The notes beneath the pieces were generated by a model. The model had not been told where the DNA came from and made no database searches. It saw only the letters and a program-made list of their open reading frames with translations. 10,945 bases of DNA from an uncultured Clostridia bacterium (lineage in GTDB: Bacteria > Bacillota_A > Clostridia > TANB77 > CAG-508). The first letter of the stretch is position 1, and every line of letters begins with the position of its first letter. Below are positions 5,601-10,945 of this stretch, in pieces. The DNA lies in NCBI GenBank assembly GCA_947627825.1, contig CANQXO010000043.1:1-10945 (forward strand), read 5' to 3'. Position numbers and translations under genes: made by a program.

Positions 5601-6713
5601 TTATTTATTTAAACCTTTACTCTTTTTTAAGAATGGTGGTATGTCTATATCAACTCCCATTCCACCTTCTGATGGAACTGGTGTTGCCTGATTTTTTATC
5701 CAAGCTTTTCCACTGATACTTGTTTCTTTTGCTCCTGGCTCTTTATCAAATCCTGTTGCTATTACTGTTATACAAATATCTTCATCTAAGCTCTTATCTA
5801 CTACTGCTCCGAAAATTATGTTTGCTTCTGGGTCAACACTTCTTTGTACTAGTTCTGCTGCAGTGTTTACTTCATGTAATCCTAGGTTTTCACCACCTGT
5901 TACATTTATAATTACTCCTCTTGCACCTTCTATTGTTGTTTCTAGTAATGGACTTTGAATAGCTTGCTTTGCAGCATCTTCTGCTCTGTTTTCTCCTGAT
6001 GCTCTACCTATTCCCATGTGTGCCATTCCTGTATTAAGCATTACTGTTTTTACATCTGCAAAGTCTAGGTTTACTAAACCTGGTATTTTTATTAAGTCTG
6101 ATATTCCTTGAACACCTTGTCTTAATATGTCATCTGCCATTTTAAATGCTTCTAACATTGTTGTTTTTCTATCTATAATTTGTAAAAGTTTATCGTTTGG
6201 TATTACTACTAGTGTATCTACTTTTCCTTTTAAGCTTTCTATTCCTCTCTCTGCTTGAGTTAATCTTTTCTTTCCTTCAAATGTAAATGGTTTTGTTACA
6301 ACTGCTATTGTTAATATTCCCATTTCTTTTGCTATTGAGGCTACTATTGGTGCTGCTCCAGTTCCTGTTCCTCCACCCATTCCAGATGTTACGAATACCA
6401 TATCAGCTCCTCTTATTGCTTCTGATATTTCAGTTTTGCTTTCTTCTGCTGCTTGTGCTCCTATGTCTGGATTTGCTCCTGCTCCTAAACCTCTTGTAAT
6501 TTTTTCACCTATTTGAATTTTTGTTTTTGCTTTTGATAACATAAGTGCTTGTCTGTCAGTATTAATAGATACAAATTCTACTCCTTCTATTCCTGAGTCA
6601 ACCATTCTATTTACTGCATTATTTCCTGCTCCACCAACTCCTATAACTTTGATTACAGCAGTTTCATCTGTTGAATTTAAATTTTCTTCATAGTTACTAT
6701 TGTCCATTAACAT
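5601..6713 (-). CDS. ftsZ: Cell division protein FtsZ
   Basis: Tubulin-like GTPase that polymerises into the Z ring at midcell and recruits the divisome. 370 residues, normal for a clostridial FtsZ. The GTP-binding domain starts with [17 protein letters not shown] (21-37) and has the tubulin signature GGGTGTG at 113-119. The T7 synergy loop NLDFADV (215-221) carries the aspartates that complete the GTPase site of the neighbouring subunit. A short linker (about 323-352) leads to the C-terminal peptide [12 protein letters not shown] (355-366), which binds FtsA and other partners. AGGAGG precedes the ATG at 6713 by about 7 bases, which favours this start over the in-frame ATG two codons later. 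It lies 40 bases after ftsA, so both are read from the promoter at 8024-8052, and it ends before the hairpins at 5472-5594. Confidence 0.99.
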   Translation of the reverse strand: MLMDNSNYEENLNSTDETAVIKVIGVGGAGNNAVNRMVDSGIEGVEFVSINTDRQALMLSKAKTKIQIGEKITRGLGAGANPDIGAQAAEESKTEISEAIRGADMVFVTSGMGGGTGTGAAPIVASIAKEMGILTIAVVTKPFTFEGKKRLTQAERGIESLKGKVDTLVVIPNDKLLQIIDRKTTMLEAFKMADDILRQGVQGISDLIKIPGLVNLDFADVKTVMLNTGMAHMGIGRASGENRAEDAAKQAIQSPLLETTIEGARGVIINVTGGENLGLHEVNTAAELVQRSVDPEANIIFGAVVDKSLDEDICITVIATGFDKEPGAKETSISGKAWIKNQATPVPSEGGMGVDIDIPPFLKKSKGLNK

Positions 6714-6753
6714 AATTCTTCCTCCTAATACATTTATACCTATTTAACTTCTC

Positions 6754-7977
6754 TTATGAATAGAAAAAATCTTTTACTTTTTCTAGTATATTTTGTAAAA
6801 ATCCTTCGTTCGAATTTATATCTAAGCTACTTGCTACTGTTTTTGCAAATGGTCTTGATGCAATATACCTAACTAAAGCATAGGCTGTTACATAACTTGG
6901 CTTTATTAATCCTGCTATTTTTGAGTTTGCCATTTTTACTGGAATATTTAATGTAATTTTTCCTACTATATCGCTTTTGCTTATATTTGTAATTCCTTGT
7001 CCTGTTAAAATTACATTATTTATTTTTTGTTTTATGCCTTGATTAGTTATATCCTTATTTACTAATTCAAATATTTGCTCAATTCTAGCTTCTATGATTT
7101 CTACAATATTTGAGCTTCGAACAATTTTGTTTCCACTTTTTACTGTATTTAGAACTACTTCTGTGTCATTATCTATGTATGATTTTAGAGCTAGTCCATA
7201 TTGTCTTTTTAATTTTTCTGCTTCTTCATGAGAAATATTTAGTACAAGTTCTATGTCGTTTGTTATGTTGTTTCCTCCTATTGGAATTCCACTTGTATAG
7301 ATAAATTTGTTCTCATCAAAAATTCCTATGTCTGTGTTTTCTGCTCCTATGTCTAGTAACATTATGTAGTCTACTTGTTCAGTTTCATCTAATATAAGGT
7401 TCTTTTCTGCTAGAGTTATTGGAACCATTCCGTCAATATCAATATCTACTTTTCTAAATATACTTGATATTGTTCTTATATAATCTTTGTCAGCTAAAAC
7501 AATTTGTGCGTCTAAAACGAATTTGCTACTAAAGGCTCCTAGTGGGTCTTCTACTACTTTTCCATCGTCTAGTGTAAAATTGTTTGCTACAATATCTATT
7601 ATTTGCTTTCCTTCAGGTACATCTATATCTTTTGCTTGCATTATGGCATTTGATATATCTCTGGCTGATATTCCTGAATATTTATCTTTAGCTTCCCTTG
7701 TAACACTGTTTTGTATAATTGTAACATACTTTCCTGGAATTGTTATATATGCTGAATTAATGCGCATATTCATTTCTTTTTCTGCATCTTTTACAACATT
7801 TGATATTGACTCTGCAAGTTCTGTTTCGTCGACTATTTTTCCTTTTTGTATGCCACTACTTTTTTTACTGGTGTTACAAATGACTTCAATTTGATTAAAA
7901 TTATTGACCTCGCCTACAACTAAGCCTATCTTAGATGCACCGATATCAATACCTACAATGATATCACCAATAGCCAA
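6754..7977 (-). CDS. ftsA: Cell division protein FtsA
   Basis: Actin-like ATPase that tethers FtsZ filaments to the membrane and helps activate septal wall synthesis. 407 residues, typical length. Phosphate-1 motif VGIDIGASKIGLVVGE (8-23); the family-specific 1C subdomain is about 85-165. Phosphate-2 motif IMLLDIGAENTDIGIF (205-220) is followed by the FtsA hallmark SGIPIGGNNITNDI (229-242). The adenosine-side motif reads VILTGQG (322-328), with Gln where a Gly is usual. The C-terminus FLQNILEKVKDFFYS (393-407) can form the amphipathic membrane-binding helix. The start is TTG at 7977, with GGGGG 9 bases upstream as the ribosome site. A non-ATG start on ftsA may help keep FtsA well below FtsZ. 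Its own promoter lies in the 154-base spacer behind sbp. Confidence 0.97.
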   Translation of the reverse strand: MAIGDIIVGIDIGASKIGLVVGEVNNFNQIEVICNTSKKSSGIQKGKIVDETELAESISNVVKDAEKEMNMRINSAYITIPGKYVTIIQNSVTREAKDKYSGISARDISNAIMQAKDIDVPEGKQIIDIVANNFTLDDGKVVEDPLGAFSSKFVLDAQIVLADKDYIRTISSIFRKVDIDIDGMVPITLAEKNLILDETEQVDYIMLLDIGAENTDIGIFDENKFIYTSGIPIGGNNITNDIELVLNISHEEAEKLKRQYGLALKSYIDNDTEVVLNTVKSGNKIVRSSNIVEIIEARIEQIFELVNKDITNQGIKQKINNVILTGQGITNISKSDIVGKITLNIPVKMANSKIAGLIKPSYVTAYALVRYIASRPFAKTVASSLDINSNEGFLQNILEKVKDFFYS

Positions 7978-8023
7978 AGTAAATTACCCCCAGTCTGTTT
8001 TCTTTTTTTCTTGTTTTTTTTAA

Positions 8024-8052
8024 AGAATATATTATTTTTTTTAAAAAGTCAA
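8024..8052 (-). promoter_or_regulatory. Candidate sigma-A promoter of ftsA-ftsZ
   Basis: On the minus strand TTGACT (8047-8052, 5 of 6) and TATTCT (8024-8029, 4 of 6) are 17 bases apart. The transcript would start near 8017, about 40 bases before the TTG of ftsA. No terminator is visible between sbp and this site, so ftsA-ftsZ may also be read from upstream. The phased 11-base repeats directly upstream strengthen the case for a real control region. Confidence 0.6.
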
Positions 8053-8053
8053 T

Positions 8054-8097
8054 AGAATTTGAAATAATTTTGTAATAATTTTGTAAAGCTCCTGTAA
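8054..8097 (-). repeat. Four phased 11-bp units abutting the ftsA -35 box
   Basis: On the minus strand four consecutive 11-mers run toward the -35: TTACAGGAGCT (8087-8097), TTACAAAATTA (8076-8086), TTACAAAATTA (8065-8075) and TTTCAAATTCT (8054-8064). The two middle units are identical and the outer two degenerate. An 11-base period puts the same bases on one face of the helix, as for a bound activator, an UP-like element or a curved A-tract. The repeat is seen directly; its role is inferred. Confidence 0.65.
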
Positions 8098-8131
8098 TAA
8101 TATTCTGTTTCCTTTTATTTCCAATTTATTG

Positions 8132-8512
8132 TTAATTTTCTTTATCAGTTTTTGCTTGTTTTTTCTCTAGTTTTTTGCTGATTTTTGATAAATAATATCT
8201 TCTAATTATTCCCAAATTGTTAAACATTCTTCCTACAAAAACAATTATAGCAGCTAAGTAAATATCTACATTTAATCGTTGTCCTAAATATGTTAAAAGC
8301 ATTGCTATTATGGCATTTACAAAAAATCCTGATATAAATACTTTTAAATCAAAATTTTTCTTGATTCCTGATGCCATTCCTCCAAATACTGAATCTAATG
8401 CTGCAACTATTGCTATTGCCAAATATTTTGATGCTGTATATGGTATTGTAGGTATTAAAAACCCTAAAATTATGCCTAAAAGGCCTCCTATTATAGTTGA
8501 TATTATTACCAT
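8132..8512 (-). CDS. sbp: Small basic protein Sbp (DUF1290 membrane protein)
   Basis: 126-residue integral membrane protein of the DUF1290 family, found just upstream of ftsA in Firmicutes; its function is not established. It has three or four hydrophobic segments (about 4-25, 30-47, 56-77, 82-99). The family pattern is visible in PTIPYTASKYLAIAIVAALD (21-40) and VFGGMASGIKKNFDLKVFISGFF (42-64), and IIVFVGRMFNNLGIIRR (88-104) ends the core. A lysine-rich cytoplasmic tail (KISKKLEKKQAKTDKEN) gives the protein its basic character. AAGGAGG lies 9 bases before the ATG, inside the last codons of the DUF881 gene upstream, whose stop is 1 base away. The three genes therefore form a tight, probably coupled, unit. 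Confidence 0.93.
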   Translation of the reverse strand: MVIISTIIGGLLGIILGFLIPTIPYTASKYLAIAIVAALDSVFGGMASGIKKNFDLKVFISGFFVNAIIAMLLTYLGQRLNVDIYLAAIIVFVGRMFNNLGIIRRYYLSKISKKLEKKQAKTDKEN

Positions 8513-8513
8513 T

Positions 8514-9233
8514 TTATTCTACCTCCTTCATAGCTTGTGCTGTTATAGTTTTTGTATATTTGCCTATTACTATATTATCTGATTCTTCTACTGAAATTTC
8601 TAGATTGTTTACTCTCATTAAGTCAACATAACCACTGTTTTTTAAATTTAGTGTACTCATTAAATATGATTTATCTCCAATGGCTTTTATGGTGTATGGA
8701 GAGTTTATTCTTTGGTCTGCATTTATTACGATAAAACTATTATTTATTGCCATAATTTCTGTTAAGTTTATTACTCTGTTATCATTGATGGATATCGCTT
8801 CTGCTCCCGCATATTTTAATTCATTTATTAACATTAATAAGTCTGAGGCTGTATAGGTTGCTTCGTCAGTATCTCTTAATGTAATTATTACTCCTTCTCC
8901 TTCTACATCTGTAAGTCCTAATAGTGTTTCTGAATCATTTAATTCTTTGTCTAGCAAATCGGTTGATTCTTTATTTTCAGACATTGTTGAAATGTATTCT
9001 GATATGGTATTTTGATTTTCTTCATATTGTTCCATTGTTTCTTCGTATTTTGATTTATATGTAGCAATTTGTGTTTTAAGTTCATCACTTCTTAAACTTT
9101 CTAAATTTGATTCTTCTGATTTGTCAACTGTTTTAAATTGAATGAACATTGAAGTTACTAGTAATAAACTTATTATTCCTACTATTACAGCCATTATAAT
9201 TTTTTCTTTATCTTGTTTTAAATTTAACTTCAT
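8514..9233 (-). CDS. DUF881 family envelope protein, second copy
   Basis: 239 residues: a short basic cytoplasmic start, one transmembrane segment (13-32), a likely coiled coil rich in Glu/Lys/Ser (about 40-105), and an extracellular DUF881 domain (about 103-229). The domain is recognised by LLGLTDVEGEGVIITLRD (104-121), INELKYAGAEAISINDNRV (136-154) and SPYTIKAIGD (178-187). DUF881 proteins (B. subtilis YlxW and YlxX) sit between divIB and sbp, but their role is not established; the location suggests division or envelope work. A G-rich ribosome site (AGGGGTG) lies in the end of the preceding DUF881 gene, 2 bases separating the two frames. The copies share domain layout but differ widely in the coiled coil, so this is an old duplication. 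Confidence 0.92.
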   Translation of the reverse strand: MKLNLKQDKEKIIMAVIVGIISLLLVTSMFIQFKTVDKSEESNLESLRSDELKTQIATYKSKYEETMEQYEENQNTISEYISTMSENKESTDLLDKELNDSETLLGLTDVEGEGVIITLRDTDEATYTASDLLMLINELKYAGAEAISINDNRVINLTEIMAINNSFIVINADQRINSPYTIKAIGDKSYLMSTLNLKNSGYVDLMRVNNLEISVEESDNIVIGKYTKTITAQAMKEVE

Positions 9234-9235
9234 AA

Positions 9236-9952
9236 TTATTCACCCCTGTCCTTCATGTATTTTTTTGTTATTGCTCCATTGTATTTATTTATTTTTATGT
9301 TGGACTTTTTTTCAACAGTTACAGATAAATTATTCATTCTTAATTGCTGTAATATACCTCCTGCTCTTTCAACTGCTCCAGTTAGTCTTTCTTGATGCCC
9401 TATTGCTTTTATAGTACATGGTGAACTAATTTTTTCTCCATTTACTAATATAACATTTCCTGCACACATTATATATGTAGAGTTTACAATTCTTTGTCCA
9501 TTTATTTCTATAGCCTCTGCTCCTGCATTTGCTAATTCATTAACAATTTCTCTTAAATTTCCGTCATGTATTAATAAAGTACTTGCATCTAGTATAGCAC
9601 TTGATGATTGGGCGTCTGCAAGCCCAATTACTATACCGTCTCCTTGAACATTTGTAAGACCTAATAATACATTATTGTTTTTTAGTCTTGCTGTTTTTTC
9701 TTCGGAATTTTCGGCATTTGTGGTAGCTGATTCTCTTATTACATCCAATTCTTTATTTGAATTTTCTAATTTTCCAACTGCCTTTTCATATTTTTCTTTC
9801 CATTCTAATAAACTGTCTTTTAGTTCATCATTTGCAAATGATTGTGACACTACTGAACTTTCAATTGTCATTGTTCTTATTTGTAAAGTTAGTGCTAGTG
9901 TTAAAACAAAGCATATTATTCCAAATAAGATTCCTACTGATTTTTGTTTCAT
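9236..9952 (-). CDS. DUF881 family envelope protein, first copy
   Basis: 238 residues with one transmembrane segment (7-24), a coiled-coil-prone stretch (about 42-92) and a DUF881 domain (about 95-225). The domain shows LLGLTNVQGDGIVIGLAD (96-113), IVNELANAGAEAIEINGQRI (136-155) and SPCTIKAIGHQERL (177-190). The ATG at 9952 has no Shine-Dalgarno at normal distance; an AAGGAG (9981-9986) lies 28 bases away with a small hairpin (9962-9978) in between. An in-frame stop (TAA) upstream rules out a longer protein. The start overlaps the stop of a 24-codon ORF as ATGA, so initiation may depend on translation of that ORF. Membership in the divIB-to-sbp block suggests a division or envelope role, which has not been established. 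Confidence 0.92.
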   Translation of the reverse strand: MKQKSVGILFGIICFVLTLALTLQIRTMTIESSVVSQSFANDELKDSLLEWKEKYEKAVGKLENSNKELDVIRESATTNAENSEEKTARLKNNNVLLGLTNVQGDGIVIGLADAQSSSAILDASTLLIHDGNLREIVNELANAGAEAIEINGQRIVNSTYIMCAGNVILVNGEKISSPCTIKAIGHQERLTGAVERAGGILQQLRMNNLSVTVEKKSNIKINKYNGAITKKYMKDRGE

Positions 9953-10023
9953 TTTTCTATCTCGTATTTTTTATACGAATCTCCTTGTAATAAATTTGGG
10001 TTTTGATTTTTGGATTTACCCAT
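9949..10023 (-). CDS. Possible 24-residue leader peptide coupled to the DUF881 gene
   Basis: An ATG at 10023 opens 24 codons (MGKSKNQNPNLL then QGDSYKKYEIEK) that end with TGA in an ATGA overlap with the DUF881 start at 9952. It begins 7 bases after the ftsQ stop, behind AAAAGG with only 3 bases of spacing, which is close for a ribosome site. The peptide is hydrophilic, without a membrane segment or a domain I know. The snug fit between neighbours and the 4-base overlap favour translation, probably for coupling. A chance ORF remains possible at this length. Confidence 0.45.
   Translation of the reverse strand: MGKSKNQNPNLLQGDSYKKYEIEK
9962..9978. repeat. Small hairpin between Shine-Dalgarno and DUF881 start
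   Basis: TCGTAT (9962-9967) and ATACGA (9973-9978) pair perfectly around TTTTT. In the leftward mRNA it sits between AAGGAG (9981-9986) and the ATG at 9952. If folded, the effective gap from the ribosome site to the start shrinks from 28 to about 11 bases. Ribosomes reading the small ORF would open it. Confidence 0.5.
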
Positions 10024-10030
10024 AAACCTT

Positions 10031-10945
10031 TTAAGTATATCGTCCATAAGGATGTTGTTTTCTATAATCTACATTTAAAAATATTGTTTCTGGTCTGTCT
10101 TCCTCTTTGTTAATTATTGATTGCAAATATAGTAGTTTTGTGTCTAAGTCTGTTATATCTCCTAATACTACTGTTTTATTTTTAGGTTCTATATATAATA
10201 TGTAATTTGTATTGTCTTCTATATTTATTGAAGATATTAGTTCTCTTAAGTTAAAATGTTCTGTTGTGCTTAAAATCACTCTAATTGCATCTAATTCTTG
10301 CACATCTTCTTCACAAATTCTATTTCCTGGTCTTAGGTCTTCTTGCTTTGTTTTATAGCCTTGTATTTTTACTTTTCCTTCTAGCTTTTCGGTTGATAAC
10401 TCTAATATATAACCTTTATTGTCAATATATGCATAAGAGCCACCTATTTCAAGGAAATATTCTGGATATCTTTCAGTTACTTTTATTTCTATAGTTCCCG
10501 GTAATTTTCTTATTATTTGTACTTTATCTATAAAAGCATTTTCTTTAATTGCTTGGATAGTTTGTCCTTTGTTTACTCTAAATAAATTAATGCCTTTTTG
10601 CAAGGTTGATAAACTAATTATTTCGTCTGATGAAACTTGTTCATTTCCATTTACTTCTATTTTTGCTATGTTAAATATTGGTGAAAGCAAAAATAGTGAA
10701 AATGCTACAATTAGTAAAATGAATAAAAACAAGTAAGTAAATATTTTTTTATTTTTTTCTCTTTTTTTGATTTGCTTAGGATTTAGCTTTTTTCTTCGTT
10801 TTGCTCTTTGCTTTTCTTCTAGTTTTTCTTGCTTTTTTATTTCCTTACTTATTTTTCTTTTTTCTTTTGTTTTTTGTTTTTTTATTTGCTTTAGCTTTTT
10901 TTTATTTATTTTGCGCACTTTTTCTATTTTAGGAGCTTCTTCAAC
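10031..10945 (-). CDS. ftsQ: Cell division protein FtsQ/DivIB, N-terminus probably beyond the window
   Basis: Bitopic divisome protein that scaffolds the FtsB/FtsL-type partners at the septum. Numbered from the GTG at 10918, residues 1-58 are an unusually Lys/Arg-rich cytoplasmic region. A transmembrane segment follows (59-82), then a POTRA domain (about 83-151; FNIAKIEVNGNEQVSSDEI, then KLPGTIEIKVTERYPEYFLE). The beta domain continues to about 285, with AYIDNKGYILE (163-173) typical of FtsQ. The reading frame has no stop up to the window edge, and the GTG has no ribosome site in front of it. I therefore take the CDS as partial, running past 10945; the alternative is a 295-residue protein from 10918. 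A possible small ORF and then the DUF881 genes follow at once. Confidence 0.9.
   Translation of the reverse strand, partial: VEEAPKIEKVRKINKKKLKQIKKQKTKEKRKISKEIKKQEKLEEKQRAKRRKKLNPKQIKKREKNKKIFTYLFLFILLIVAFSLFLLSPIFNIAKIEVNGNEQVSSDEIISLSTLQKGINLFRVNKGQTIQAIKENAFIDKVQIIRKLPGTIEIKVTERYPEYFLEIGGSYAYIDNKGYILELSTEKLEGKVKIQGYKTKQEDLRPGNRICEEDVQELDAIRVILSTTEHFNLRELISSINIEDNTNYILYIEPKNKTVVLGDITDLDTKLLYLQSIINKEEDRPETIFLNVDYRKQHPYGRYT

Noticed and set aside
7487..7894. 135-codon + strand open frame inside ftsA
   Set aside because: Antisense to FtsA, with low-complexity Ser/Ile/Phe content and no ribosome site.
9236..9952. Tandem DUF881 genes as a recent duplication
   Set aside because: The two proteins share domain layout and a few motifs only; paired DUF881 genes are normal at this position in Firmicutes.

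Overview
This is an AT-rich window (G+C clearly below one third, T/A-rich spacers) from an endospore-forming, low-GC Gram-positive bacterium, most likely one of the Clostridia. Two sporulation sigma factors, the SpoIIGA protease and the Firmicutes form of the division cluster (DivIB/FtsQ, two DUF881 proteins, small basic protein, FtsA, FtsZ) all point there. A prepilin-type N-terminus at the left edge fits Clostridia too. I cannot name the genus.

Layout. The left edge holds the first 15 codons of a leftward prepilin-like gene. A divergent 190-base spacer carries a candidate sigma-F promoter and two perfect inverted repeats. It is followed rightward by sigG and ylmC, which end at a hairpin terminator. 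All other genes point left. Reading leftward from the right edge: ftsQ/divIB (probably open at the edge), a possible 24-codon ORF, two DUF881 genes, sbp, a spacer with a sigma-A promoter preceded by phased 11-bp repeats, ftsA, ftsZ, a spacer with three hairpins, spoIIGA overlapping sigE, a strong sigma-A promoter, a membrane-anchored Tim44-like/zinc-ribbon protein, and an SPFH/zinc-ribbon protein that converges on ylmC.

How the genes work together. FtsQ, FtsA and FtsZ build and position the division septum. Sbp and the DUF881 proteins are membrane or envelope proteins that travel with this cluster. In sporulation, SpoIIGA at the septum cleaves pro-sigma-E in the mother cell, while sigma-G runs late forespore transcription. 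In B. subtilis the order is ftsA-ftsZ, then spoIIGA-sigE-sigG, then the ylm genes, all on one strand. Here sigG-ylmC is flipped, and the Tim44-like/SPFH pair lies between sigE and ylmC. sigG therefore cannot receive read-through from spoIIGA-sigE and needs its own promoter.

Most of the window is conserved core sequence. The points worth a second look are the flipped sigG block with its inserted pair, the small ORF coupled to the first DUF881 gene, the four phased 11-mers in front of the ftsA promoter, and the Shine-Dalgarno-poor spoIIGA start squeezed against a terminator.
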